Shown: positions 44,426 through 55,990 of the stretch, in pieces
How the letters are laid out: the number at the start of each line of letters is the position of its first letter
How positions within the stretch are numbered: the stretch's first letter is position 1
From: Paraconiothyrium sp. Pb-2020
Taxonomy: Eukaryota; Ascomycota; Dothideomycetes; Pleosporales; Didymosphaeriaceae
Reading direction: 5' to 3'
Length of the DNA: 64,000 nucleotides
Assembly (NCBI GenBank): GCA_022419385.1
Contig: JAJUBI010000004.1
Span: 3,639,286-3,703,285, forward strand
Translations under genes and position numbers: made by a program
The notes under the pieces: model-generated
Seen by the model: the letters and a program-made list of their open reading frames with translations, nothing else
The model's database searches: none
Told to the model about the DNA's origin: nothing

Positions 44426-45823
44426 ATGGACTTCAACGGCTTCTACGATCCGTACCCGTTGAACGAAGATGAGCTTTCCATCTCTGCAGAATTCTCTGGG
44501 CAAGTTCCGGAAGATTTCCGCGCTAACGGTCAGCTCGATGATCTTTTTTCGGGATACAATATGTCATGTAAGTGGTATACTTCTGCGTATAGTTGCTAGC
44601 TGTCCGAAACCATCAAGTCTAACAATTCAACAGTTTCGGACAATACAAACCGCCATCAGATGCCGACGCTGCCAGGGTGGGAGATGTTTGATGACCCCGA
44701 CAAGGAGCCAGAGGATGACCCATCGCACGTCGATGCCTCTCACTCAATTGCGGCGCCTAGCAAGATATTGGTAGAAGCAGAGAACACCCCATTACACGTC
44801 AATAACTCTCAATCAAATGCCGCGCCTATGGAGGACTTGGTACAAGCCAAGCCTGCCGCTACAACTCGGTCAAAGAAGCGCGCCTCGGGTACCGCTCCTA
44901 CCGCTTCCACGCCTGTCAAGAAGCAGAAGATCACCGAGAAAGAGACGGACAGGAAGCATGTAAAGCCTCGGATGAAGGGCAAGAAAGGCGTACACGAGGG
45001 TTTCATCCCTAATTGGGATGCTATGGAGGTCTACGGTGAACGGACCTTGCGCTTCAAGATCGGCATCACCAAACTCAAGAAGTTCTTGACAGACGAGGGT
45101 GTCGACGTTGCCAAAGAGTTCCCCACGGTCAACATGGTGTACGACGGCGAGAAGATGACCAGGGGCAACGCAATGGTGAAGAAAGCCCGAGAACTTCACC
45201 AAGCCCGCATCGACCGGAAGCTCGCCATTGTCCATGGGGCTAATACTCCGGTGAACACTCGCCGCAACCCTCCGACAACCAGTGGGGATGACATTGAATC
45301 TGAGCACCTGAGCGAGACTGAACACAACGAGCACGCCAAGGGTCACGACCTCGTGAAAGATGTTGCTCAGAGTGAGACAGGGGAAGACGACCGCAACAGC
45401 GAGTTGGACGGTGTTTGCGAATCTGACCACGAACATGTCCCAGAGGTCGCTGAGAAACCAGAGCGTGTGGTTGCCTCTTCTACCCGCCAAGCCCTCCGCG
45501 CACTCAAGAAGGCTACCGTGAAGTCAGGCTCTCTCTTTCCTGATCTTGTCCTCGACGGCCTCAACCGACCCCTGATCTCGCTCCGAGCACAAGAGATCGT
45601 CTCTCGCCTGGTGAAGTGGCAGGAGACGAACGGTGTCTTTCGCTCCAAAGCCAGCGATGACTCGCCGTACCTGCGGAGCACAGACCTGATTGACGATCGC
45701 GACACATACGGAAAAGACCTAAAGGATCTCGCTGATGAGCTTGAACAAGTGGCTAAGAAGGATCACGATGCCGAGACTGCCGCCATAGTTGGACAGCTGG
45801 CCTTCAAAGAGTTTTCGGTTTAG
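44426..45823 (+). CDS. Tandem-array paralogue C, unknown two-domain family
   Basis: Exons 44426..44567 and 44634..45823, about 443 residues; phase-1 intron GTAAGT ... CAACAG. Acidic start (MDFNGFYDPYPLNEDEL). Residues about 75-120 contain a degenerate two-copy repeat (SHSIAAPSKILVEAE and SQSNAAPMEDLVQAK). A basic KKQKITEKE stretch follows. Domain 1 (near 174-240): NWDAMEVY, IGITKLKKFLTDEGVDVAKE, FP, MTRGNAMVKKA and LHQARIDRK. Domain 2 (near 350-443): GLNRPLISLRAQEIVSRLVK ... QLAFKEF. The linker between them is rich in Asp, Glu and His. Function unknown. Confidence 0.75.
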
Positions 45824-47460
45824 ACCTGAAGCGTTCAGATTCTTGCTCAGCAGCATTTTACGTAGCATCGACACCCTACCAAGGTTATGAGATGAGTGTT
45901 CAGGAGTAAGAAGGTTTTGGATTCGATAATGCCTTTTTTTATGTCAGCGAGCATAAGCATGGTACCATGCATATTTTCGTCGGAACAGCGATTGCGATGG
46001 TTTCCCGTGTAGATCTTCAAGCCTTCATCACAGTTTGTCAAAGGTTGAAGCTCTGAACTAAATTGCTTTTCCAATGCAATGAAATTTTGATATCACGTTG
46101 TACTATTATGCGAATGTTTAGTGCCATGCCTGTAGAGACTAACCTTCGTCAAACATACCCAAAGACCCCCACTCATACAGATAGCTTCTGTAAGGCTCAT
46201 GTTTGATTCGGTCATTTGAGTAGTTCCATGCCGCTGGCCGTCAGATATATGCACCCAGCTCTACGGTGTACGAATCGCCGCTGGGTGGGATTGTTGATCT
46301 CTATCTACGGCATGGCTGTATATCGGTCTTTCTGGCCGCAACTATCTAATGTATCCACACGTATCCTGGTCCCCATAATGTTGTTCCCTCTGTTTCTGGA
46401 TGCCAAAATTATGCTGCAGCGGTGAACAAGCTCTGCGGCTGTAAAGAAGCACGTGACAAGTTCTTTAGCGCTCCATCCTCCTAATTCTACATAGCACGGA
46501 GTAATCAGGCTTTACGTGATGTTATCGGATGGCACAAATGATGAACTACATCTCCTCATTCGTATCTCCCAAACAGGTAGCTTTCGAGATACATAATCAG
46601 GACCAACACCACGACAGTTTTAAACATCCTTCAATCTCCCATCTGACACACTGGAAGGGTATTCAACAGGTTTCTTAATACTAATGGAATTTATGTAATC
46701 GTTTCTTCGGCAAGGGGTCTTGAAGGGGCAAGCAAGATATACTGAAGAAGACCTCCTGAGGCAGCAATGTTGATCTCATCTGGCAAGCGCTTACACATGT
46801 CGAAAACTTTTGGAGCAGTCAATCTTGCGATCGCGTGCGCAAGCAGGTTTAGGGGCAATCAGCAGACGGGTGGCAGTACAATTCAGATTCGCAAGTTGTA
46901 ATCTGGAAGTTTTACTAGCATTAACAAGAGAGTCAATACTCAAGAAGATTATGTAACTGGACTGTACGTGATCACATTTGTAGCGTTCGACGACCATGAA
47001 ACGAGGCATTGAATGGGAGCGTTGCTTGGTCTGTGTATATTCCAGATTCGAATTAGTTGATGCAGCAAATGCGAACTCTTCAGTGAAGCGACGGTATCCA
47101 TGCGTCACCTTTGCAGGGGCGCGTGAACGAGCCAATCACGTGATGGCGCGTTCCTGTACATTCGAGCGCGCTTTGTGTGCGCGCCTTAGGTACCGCGCGC
47201 GACGACCTTGGACAGTTTACATTCTATTACTCCACCCGATTTCCAAGTTGAATCGCTTGTCTGTTCTCATCTTTACGTGGTCAGTATCCTCAAGTCCAAT
47301 GTTGCGTGTTGTACGTTTAGAGTATGCATTGGTTGTGCAAGCGAACAACCTTGGAAATGCTCAGCGCGTTGCGCGATATATATTTAACCAAAGGTCGAGA
47401 GATTGCTTAAATCCGCCTTCACTGACAGTCAACTAGGCATACCGACAATAGTAGGGTGAC
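45824..47460. other. 1.6 kb spacer between paralogues C and D
   Basis: No supportable gene. A/T-rich stretches near 46560-46700. A TATATATTTAA box near 47377-47387 lies about 80 bp before the D start and may be its TATA element. No second copy of the 41-kb duplication was recognised here. Confidence 0.4.
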
Positions 47461-49050
47461 ATGGCACATGAAGTTCAAATTTGGGCAGAGGCTCAACAGG
47501 ACGAGTGGCCGCTTCAACACTTCAGCGATGATCTGTTTAGATCCGTTGATCACACATGTGAGTTTATATGACGCCTGACACCCGCTCCGAGAAATCGCGC
47601 GGCATGGCGCTGACATTCTTGAACTATAGTGCAACTGTCACCGGGCCGCTCGAACGAGAGCCATCCTCTCGATTCTTTTAATCAAGAACTGAATCATAAC
47701 TTCGGGCTCGTACCTCCCGCTTTCGGCACACTGAATTACCATGAAGGTACCGAAATGGCCACATATGTGAGGATGAAGTGAAGACTTACTGAAGGTTATC
47801 CAGTATTCACATCGCCCTTCATCGACCCTCAAAACACGAGCGACGCCCCGAAAGGGATCGAGGCTAGTTACGCCCCAGTGACAGACGGTCAAGCTTATCC
47901 GCCCAGCGCGGTTTCATTCCAATTCGCTCCAGTCGCTGTTGCATCGACCGGCAGTCACTACTCCCGGCGAAAGAAAGCTAAGAAGGGCCAAGCGAAGGAC
48001 CCCTTCAGACCCAGTTGGTACTCGGCAAGGAAGATCTATTCCGATAAAACCCTTTACAATAAAGTGGGAATCCCCCAAATGGAGGCGTTTCTCATTGGTG
48101 AAGGGGTTGATATCGCAGAAAAGTTTCCGAAGGGCCGGTGTTACATTCAGCAAGACGGCAAACGTGTGAAGATCAATAGGGGAGATGCATTGAAACATAT
48201 GGTCAAGATGGTCCATCAACGACTGATTGATCGTCGGAATGCTGGCCATGCCGTAGAGCCGAACCAAGCGCCTCACTTGGGTGCTGAAGATTGGGAAGCT
48301 CAGGTCGCCGCGTTTGACAGCGGAAACAGCCCAGGAACAGCGATTGGAAACAATAGTAATGTACCTGATGCTGACACCCGGGAGGAAGGCCCTCTGAGGG
48401 CAAACGGACACAATCAGGCCCTGGTTTTCTGGGAGTCAGGTGAATCAGCGCAGGTGAACGGCGCAGGCCATGCGCCGGGTACCGTTTCCTCAGATTTCTC
48501 ACCTGAGATTGTCGTTCCGCCTGCCCCTCACTATATAAAGCGCCATCTCCCCACTCAGACCAAGAACGTCGCCAGCCAACAACACAACCAGACACTTCAA
48601 GACCTTAGATTTTTCGATAACGGTATCATGTCCAAGCTTGAGCATGGTTCGAAAGCTCTCGAGAGCGGAGAACAAGAGATTGCCACCTCTCTTGAGCTCG
48701 ACAACGACAAAATCTCAGAGCTAGCTCAAGCAAAGACCGCAGAAATCGAACGACTCATCGGCGTCATCCACGGTAGGGTCGTGATCTCGGCCGAAGCCCA
48801 GGCTCTCGTGCGCCATATTATTGACTTGGGTATCCGCTACATCAACATAGACAGTCGCTTGAAGGGCAATACCAAGTTTTCCAAGGAGAGATATGACGCG
48901 AACGATGACTTCCAACGCGCCCGGTCTGATCTCATGCAGATGATTGCAAACGATGTCGTGTGGGACCATTTCGTGCCACACGCGGGCCGAAGGGTTGCCC
49001 AGAAGGTGGTTGAGGTTCTTCCACCACACCCTCTCAAAGTCTTGAATTAG
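47461..49050 (+). CDS. Tandem-array paralogue D, unknown two-domain family
   Basis: Exons 47461..47557, 47630..47746 and 47795..49050, about 489 residues; both introns are phase 1 (GTGAGT...CTATAG; GTACCG...CTGAAG). Exon 1 gives MAHEVQIWAEAQQDEWPLQH. Domain 1 (near 142-222): SWYSARKIYSDKTLYNKVG, IPQMEAFLIGEGVDIAEKFP, DG, NRGDALKHM and VHQRLIDRR. After a long Ala/Asn/Pro linker there is a helical segment (SKLEHGSKALESGEQEIATS), then domain 2 (near 396-489) with GRVVISAEAQALVRHII. The tail differs from the others and lacks the EFP end. No known function. Confidence 0.75.
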
Positions 49051-49085
49051 ACGCATCTCAACGTTGTGCATCTGCCAAAGATCCA

Positions 49086-49133
49086 GTAAGTCACCCAGAT
49101 CTCTCAACTGACGCAATCATTGATGAGTTATAG
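49086..49133 (+). other. Intron-like segment after the paralogue D stop
   Basis: A 48-nt segment with GTAAGT donor, AACTGACG branch and GTTATAG acceptor, beginning 36 bp after the D stop codon. It could be a 3'-UTR intron of D or a 5'-UTR intron of the next unit. It does not extend the D reading frame. Confidence 0.4.
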
Positions 49134-49234
49134 AAGGACCCATTGAAACGACCGCGCGAGTGCATATGTGAAGCCACAATAGTGGACTCGGCGTGGTGGA
49201 AAGCTACGGAGCCACATGATATGGAATACCGATA

Positions 49235-49565
49235 GTGAACGAGGACCGGACTGCTGCGACGGATCCCTCGTGGGAGCGGGTGCATATTCTTTTGTTTCTA
49301 TCAGTGCAAGAGCTTGACCGATGGCTTGCAGCGAAGGTTTGGATTGACGATACACGGTTTGCTGAACGACCGGGATGGAAGGTTCTATCCGGGGTTGGAG
49401 GTTTGCTTTTGAAATCTTGTCTTACAAACACCAGTCTAAAAGACATGTTTCCTCAATTCATGTGCGCAGCCTTTTCCTGTGACATGCCTATTTATAACGA
49501 GGGTCAGTGGCAATGCGATAGAACGTCGTTCTCCAACGTTGCCGATCCCACATGCCCTAAAGTCG
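49235..49565 (+). pseudogene. Degenerate 5' part of paralogue E (domain 1 remnant)
   Basis: Open frame without an early ATG. It starts DPSWERVHIL and has SVQELDRWLAAKVWIDDTRF, which lines up loosely with domain 1 of D (PSWYSARK; IPQMEAFLIGEGVDIAEKF). A phase-1 intron 49566..49664 (GTGACA ... CTAACAG) would join it in frame to the next exon. Because the start is missing and the domain is weak, it is probably decaying. Confidence 0.4.
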
Positions 49566-49681
49566 GTGACATGTCTGAGGAATTGAATCTTTTCCAAACC
49601 TTGTAATCGTTGAGGATACGGCATTTTCATATCAGACAACAGTGCAACACTCGCCTTCTAACAGGTCCATCCAGGGCGATC

Positions 49682-50200
49682 ATGACCGACATCCCCACTA
49701 TCGATGTCTCGAATGGACATCGCGCAGATGTTCTCTCCGCGCAGCTTAAGTACACAGTCTCGGAGGCCTCCAAGGCTCTAGCAGATATCAAGAATGCCGC
49801 TTTAGACTCGTGGTACATCGAACATGAGCGGAAGCGCCCCGTGGACATCGAACGTGGTCATGCACTATTTATGCGCTGGAACAGATATTCGCATCGAGAG
49901 CCACAGATGATACTCTTCGCATCAGATGGCAGAGTTTTGATAGGCTTGCGCATTCAGAGGCTGGCAAAGAGCTTAGTAAAGAGAGCGAGCGATATCAACA
50001 TATCGGCGAAACTGGAAGCGAAGGCTGTTACGAAGTCAAGGCTGTATCTTAACGATTTGGAGGAGTTTAAAGCGAGGATGACGCGGATGCGTAAGATGCT
50101 AGAGGAGATTATTGATGAGCCCGGTGTGGATGTAAAAGAGGAGACGACTAAGATGGTCAATGGGGTTTTTGCGCATACGTTGGAGGACGGCCAAATCTGA
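49682..50200 (+). CDS. Tandem-array paralogue E, domain-2-only remnant
   Basis: 172 residues from MTDIPTIDVSNGHRADVL; the frame is open upstream and joins the remnant at 49235-49565 if the 49566..49664 intron is spliced. The C-terminal half is domain 2 of the array family: ASDGRVLIGLRIQRLAKSLV ... EEIIDEPGVDV. Domain 1 is lost or diverged. The N-terminal part is helical (SEASKALADIKNAALDSWYI). It may be a truncated working gene or a pseudogene. Confidence 0.5.
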   Translation: MTDIPTIDVSNGHRADVLSAQLKYTVSEASKALADIKNAALDSWYIEHERKRPVDIERGHALFMRWNRYSHREPQMILFASDGRVLIGLRIQRLAKSLVKRASDINISAKLEAKAVTKSRLYLNDLEEFKARMTRMRKMLEEIIDEPGVDVKEETTKMVNGVFAHTLEDGQI

Positions 50201-50441
50201 TCCGATACATAAATTCACGCAGGTCATGGTATAGACGAAGGCCTTAATTCTTTTTTTAACTTCCGCATGATCTTGAACGCGAAGACGGCCTTTCCCGAAT
50301 GCGATGATCTGCAACAGGGGTTTTGGCCCAAACACGCCGCAACACTGTCACGTTTCAGGTTTGTCACAGCTACGACCACCACCAAGACGAACACGTATTT
50401 CTGCCTGAGTGTACTACCACTGGCATACCAAGCAAAACTCA

Positions 50442-51683
50442 ATGAGGTCGACACATCTTTTGCTGCTATGCAGCCCTCTCGGCCTCTGCGCCAATACCAG
50501 AAGCACTTCACACTGTCAAAATCCTGCGCATTTGTCTAACCAGCAAGTCACTCTATGCACATTAACGGAAGACCGGCTGAGGCCAAACTCTGGGTGGTCA
50601 TCACGCCCTAGATGCTTCAAAGGAACTTCAAAAACCTATTGCGCACACACGCTTTCATCTTATCGCAACAAGCGTGGCCTGAGTATCATCAGCACACCGG
50701 AAGCCGCCGATGGGGTGCTAAAAGCACGTCAATACACTCTCGATGAGGAAGAGTACTCCTCAAAGACAGAAGAATTTGTTCTGAAAGCTTCGCGGTCGTT
50801 CCAAGCAGACTTATACGACGTACATGACATACGCGGAAAAGGTAAAGGCGTCATTGCCAAACGGCGCATCTCAAAGGGTGACGTGATCATGCTTGACTCG
50901 CCGGCGATCGTATCAAGTGCACGATTGCCCATATATGTTACTCCCTCAGAAGGTTCTGAGTTGCTCGAAACCGCGGCGTCGATGCTCAAGGGAGAAGATT
51001 ACAACACTATCATGGCACTCGACAAACCTGCCGGGGCAACAGGGCTAGACGCTATACTAAAGACAAACTCATTCTCATGTCGATTCAACGACGGCGGCGT
51101 AGGCGATGAGTATCTTTGTCTCTTCCCCCAAGTTTCGAGGATCAATCATGCTTGCCAACCGAACGCGAATGCAAAGTTCATCCCACGGACGCTATTGATG
51201 GAAATCCGAGCGATGAGGGATATCGAACCTGGACAGGAGATCACCATTTCGTACGGCAAAGTCGACCTGAAGTTCGCTGAGCGGCAGAAGCTGTACCATG
51301 ATAATTGGGGGTTCAAATGCACGTGCAACCTGTGCGCATCGGGGATCTACAAGATTACGGAGAGCGACTGGCGGCGTGGACGTTTTGCGGAGCTACAGCA
51401 GAACTTGAAGACCTTGAATGCAGAGACCTATGACGCGGAACGAGTTATCGAATGGGAGAACGAAATCTTTGAGATCGGCCAAACAGAAGGTTTGGAGGTG
51501 CTAGTGACGGAAGACATGGAGCGGATGGCTTATGTGTATGCTGGGCTTGGGAATCGCTCCGAGGCGCTGGCTTGGGGTCAAAGGGCTAAGCAAAATCTGT
51601 TGCAGTGGAAGCTGGGGCCGAACGAGTTTAACGATGATTATAAGAGGATTGAGGAGCTGTTGTTTGACTTGAAGCGGGCCTGA
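50442..51683 (+). CDS. SET-domain protein (SET5/SMYD-like)
   Basis: 413 residues. The start at 50442 gives a hydrophobic leader (MRSTHLLLLCSPLGLC) typical of a group of fungal SET proteins that carry a signal-like N-terminus; a GTG-started longer frame was rejected. SET landmarks: IRGKGKGVIAKRRISKGDVI near residue 130, the NHxC motif (INHACQPNANAKF) near 234-246, ISYGKV near 269, and a post-SET CxCxxC cluster (CTCNLC) near 293-298. These residues fit an active lysine methyltransferase. The C-terminal tail is helical. The substrate is unknown; the leader suggests a non-nuclear location. Confidence 0.82.
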   Translation: MRSTHLLLLCSPLGLCANTRSTSHCQNPAHLSNQQVTLCTLTEDRLRPNSGWSSRPRCFKGTSKTYCAHTLSSYRNKRGLSIISTPEAADGVLKARQYTLDEEEYSSKTEEFVLKASRSFQADLYDVHDIRGKGKGVIAKRRISKGDVIMLDSPAIVSSARLPIYVTPSEGSELLETAASMLKGEDYNTIMALDKPAGATGLDAILKTNSFSCRFNDGGVGDEYLCLFPQVSRINHACQPNANAKFIPRTLLMEIRAMRDIEPGQEITISYGKVDLKFAERQKLYHDNWGFKCTCNLCASGIYKITESDWRRGRFAELQQNLKTLNAETYDAERVIEWENEIFEIGQTEGLEVLVTEDMERMAYVYAGLGNRSEALAWGQRAKQNLLQWKLGPNEFNDDYKRIEELLFDLKRA

Positions 51684-52085
51684 GAAGCTACTGGCGAGAC
51701 AGCGTAAAGCCTTGTGCGATAACAAGGACTGGCGTACTCAAGGGGGTCTGCGCAAGAGGTACCGGAACGTAGCGAATCGGAAATCAAGGAACATCGCTAA
51801 GCGCAGCCTGGGTTGACCCATTGAAACCTCACGTAGTCACTGTCTAGAAGGAAGATCGAGACGTCGGTCGCCGACACTTTTATGCCAATACATCAATTTA
51901 GCGCCATGCCTCGAATTAAAAAATGTGCAGACAATTAGCGCCATATGATCAAGCCCGCATTAGCAAATACATCCACTACCATTATACATTGCTCATTACA
52001 GAATTTCGAGAACGCATCAAAATGTCAGGCGAAGCGATCCTGAAAGGCTCATGATATCGTACAATCTGCAACCCGGATTTATCTC
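51684..52085. other. Convergent intergenic spacer
   Basis: About 400 bp between the SET gene and the minus-strand surface-protein gene. No gene seen. Confidence 0.4.
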
Positions 52086-53047
52086 TCATGTGTTTTGCCT
52101 TCCGATGTAGCGAACTTGCACGTCTTTGTCTACTGAGTCCCTGGTCGATGCCATCATAGCAATTGTGCTCTTTGAAGCGCCGTAAGCACCCCAGCTAGTT
52201 GTCGCCATCTGTGCCTCGTAGTGCTCTTTTAGTTTACGCTGCTTCTTCTCCTTTCGAAAGAGGAAGAACATGGCGGCTGAAAGGCCCGCGATAGCGGCGC
52301 AAAAGAATGCAGCTAAAGTACCGCCGACGACTTTAAGATGGTGTTTTTCGGCTGCACACATATTTGGTTCATTGGACGCTGTGGGAAGGGAGCTGGCAAA
52401 AGAAGTAGCTGCGCCCAGGAGACTGATCTTCGAAGTCGTTGGAGATGTTGAAGTTGAGCTGGACTGGGTAGAAGTCGTGAAGGTGGGACTGGGCGTTGAA
52501 GACTCGCCGGCTGTAGATGTCTCAGATCGGAATGCGCCGATAAAATTTGTTTTGATCTGAGGCGCTGTGGCGTTGTTACAGCAGTTTTTGTGGTCTCCAA
52601 CCGCGCGGCAACAGTAGGCTCCGTAGTCACAGGTCTGGACGTTCCATGCTGAGACTATGGAGCCATTGGCGAATTCGTTGCGAGCTACCGGCCATGTCAA
52701 TCGTTTGGTCTCCGGAATGATGGCAAACAGAGGGAGAACTTACCGTCGGGACAAAGTTTCGGGCACGATGGGTCCATGCCGGTGGGATCAGTACACCCAC
52801 TCTGCCATATCGTACCCATGTACTCTTCGTTAGTGGCCATGCAAAGACCATTCGACAGACAAAGGTCCGCTGATCCCGCCGAAGGGTGAATGGCACAGCA
52901 ACCGCTGTGCTTTGCATCAGGATTGCAGGGCCTATATGCGTCACCTAATTGATTGCCGTTGAGCGCGTAGCATTTCCGTTCTGCGACCACGAGCTGTACG
53001 AGGAGGGACAAGAAAAGGACCGAACAGAAAGAGTTGATAGAGAGCAT
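52086..53047 (-). CDS. Cys-rich single-pass surface protein
   Basis: Exons 53047..52744 and 52684..52086 encode about 300 residues; the 59-nt phase-1 intron is GTAAGT ... CCGGTAG. There is a signal peptide (MLSINSFCSVLFLSLLVQLV). A Cys-rich ectodomain with paired cysteines (KHSGCCAIHP, CDYGAYCCRA, HKNCCNNA) is followed by a Ser/Thr-rich stalk, one membrane helix (VVGGTLAAFFCAAIAGLSAA) and a short cytoplasmic tail starting RKEKKQRK. This is the common design of fungal surface proteins of unknown function. Confidence 0.72.
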
Positions 53048-55990
53048 TATGAAGAACGTGATGGAAAATTAAACGAGTGTGTATGAATCGAAGAAAAACA
53101 GAGAAAGGAAAGATTGACAAACGAGTGTATATCCTCCAAGAGGCTGACAGCGCGGTGAATTACCTTCCAAACAGCAACAACATCGCAACCGCTCGCGGGC
53201 GGCTCCCTCGCATATTTAGTTCCCCCAAGACACCCAACGAAATTGCGTCGACAGCCCTGTGTGTAACGACGGACGTAGGTGCAGGCGTGCACTACGGGGA
53301 TGCCCTAGCGGAGGTTTGATAGTTGTTTCGTCAGACGAGCCAGCCTCGCGACTGGCGCACACGTCTGCACGACGTCGACCGGACTTCAATCCCCACAACA
53401 ACAACTGGGCTTAGACAGTCGCCGATTTTACGGTAGCGATCTTCACGGGGCGCCGGTATTGGTACGGGAGACGGCCATGTTGGGCGAAGTCCGTGAACTT
53501 GAGCAGTGGGTTTGGCCCGTTCGGGGCGGCAAACATTGGAGGGCCTTGCTCGCCTTGACGAGTCGAGCGATCGCCGGGACGACATAATGAGCAAGAGCTG
53601 CTTGCTTTCCTGAATAAATGGGATGTTTTTATGTGGTACAGGGCGGATATCATGGCATGAAGATGGCGTGCAGGTCGTGCAGATTTCGCGGTTGTACCTG
53701 TGCTGAAGGGAGGGTCGCGATCGCTCCTGATTCGTCGGTGCCCGTGCGCTCGTACATCGACAACTTGGGCCGAGCAGGGTCCCAAAGCGTCCCTAAACGC
53801 CATCCATGTCGGTCTTTACTAAAGGAATAACCCCGTCGACTAAATATGGAACCATGAACCTTTTCGTATATTACGAGAGCAAGGGATGTCTTGTTATTGA
53901 TGCTTGTATCGACAATCCATATTTCCAACCACCCATTCGATGTTCCCTTTACCGGGAAGGTTATGCTGGCGCAATTCTAGGCGCGATTCGCCGTGTATGC
54001 GTCTGATTTGGCTTCCCAAAGAGCGCCTTCGCGAGGTTGCCATATGAAGATCCGAAAGAGCTTTGCCGATGTTCTCCCTCTTCGCTACCTAGGTAGGCAG
54101 TGTCCTGCCGAATACCGTAAGATAGTCGTCCTCAGGAGTGAGGCCCCGGATGACAAACGAAATTTGAAGTCTTGGACGCTTGTGAATCTAACCGATCCCA
54201 TGATTAGAAACTTAGGTGGCCGGCCCACCAGCGTAAGTCTGTATATGACGACTCAATCGTATCGTCTTTGGGGTCCGGAATGTGAGCCCGACACTCGAAA
54301 GACCTGTACGAGTTTTGTGTTTATGAGGCAACTATAGTGTTACGTCCAAAAAATGAATTGTAATCATCTCGAAATCTGCTTCACCTTCTCCGCCAGCTCG
54401 TTCTGAATGTGAAGAGCATTGCAACAGAAAAATGGGATACCGAGCTGCTTGCAAACGACCAATGCGTGACGGGTCACAGGTGTCAACTGGGACGTCACGG
54501 TATGTCACAAGGTTGGTCGTGCTAGAGACCTCAAGGAGTGGAAACAGTCTTCTGTAAACAGATACTACCCTGTGACTAAGCGCGGGGGATAGGTAAGACA
54601 GAGCTGTTTCGACGATAGGTTGTCCGGCTACTTTAATAGGTTGAAAGCACCTTCAAGCACAGTTGAAAATTGAAGCCCACCAGTGATCAAACCTACCTCA
54701 CGGCACAGCCTGAACCAGAAGAGACGCACAACAACTCCAAGTGCTCAGCTGTCTTCGGAAAGTATTGATAGAGTCTTCCGATGATAGATTCGCGGAATCG
54801 GATAGGTTTTTGGACCGCTAAACGCCCAGTGGTCTCGTCAATCTGGCAAAGCTAGGAACTCGACTGTGGCTTAGTTCACCACCTCAAACTCTTCACAAAG
54901 TATGCGAGAATTTGACCTGGCTCCTTGTATTATGTTTGAAACCCAACAAGTGCACGGGGACACGACCGTCTTTGCTGTTTACGAATGATCCGCTGAAGGA
55001 CGATGTTACTAGAGTACACGCAGTGCATGACTGTCGGCGAAGTTTTTTTGCGCATGTCCTCAAATCGTGAGTAGACCGGCACAGAAAATCTCAATTTCGA
55101 GCGGCCGTGTCATCGTCGGGTTAACTGTGCTAGCAGCGATGAAAGTGGAAAGTAGATCTGATATTGCAACAAGAAAGTGGGGCCGAACGGGCGCTAATCA
55201 ACACGAGACTTAGCGGCAGAACTGACATGTGATCAGACTGCACGTTTCCCCACGTTCCTGGAGCTGCATCTCATCCCACGTTTCACTGTCAGTGTATCCT
55301 CTCAGCCTATAATTCTGCCTGTGGTGTGCACGCCCCACGGAGATGCGCGCCTCGCGAGCTCATCGTTGCGAAGGATGACAGGGTAGCTGGAGCTTGGAAC
55401 TGCAGCCGCAAGCGGACGGAACCCTGAGTCGGGGACTGCACTTGTCGCGCGTTTTTTATCCCTCACGAATCTTCGGTACCGCTTTTCAGCTCTACATCGC
55501 TTGCGTCACTCTAGCTTGTTTCGCAGTCCCTGAACACGTCCAATAGATTCTTGCTTAGTTGGATCCCAGGAACGACCGCAAAGACAAAGAATCGAGCCAA
55601 CCATGGCGCGGAGTCCTGCAAACTAAGATGGCCGAATGGTCTTGACTTCTTCTGTTGCTTGATTGTCCTATTCCCAAGTGATTTGATGCACAGGTTGGAG
55701 ACCTCAACAAGGAATGTGCCATGACGACTGCGTAGAGCTTTGCCCTATCCAGACGCATAGCCACCCCCTCCACCAAACAATGCTCAAAAATCGCGCATAC
55801 AACCAAGTCAACCAATCGATAAGCACCGTGCCTAGCCCACCAACCGGGAACTACACACCGCGGCCCAGGCTTATTTACTGCTTGATATCGCGTACTGGAT
55901 TTGCAGCCGCGTCAAGATAACACGCCAGTATAAAGCGAAGGTCGGACAGACACCGCTTTGTCGGACTCTCTCAACCTCGCGCCCCCCATT
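53048..55990. other. 2.9 kb gene-poor region
   Basis: No supportable gene. ORFs near 53.6-54.3 kb have no domains. The final 300 bp are the HAK promoter and leader, with a TATAAA at 55929-55934 placed 62 bp before the ATG. Confidence 0.45.

Noticed and set aside
46996..47436. 146-residue ORF upstream of paralogue D
   Set aside because: Sits in the promoter area; composition looks random and it does not resemble the family.
53993..54337. 114-residue ORF in the gap before the HAK gene
   Set aside because: No domain, no good start context, no splice extension.
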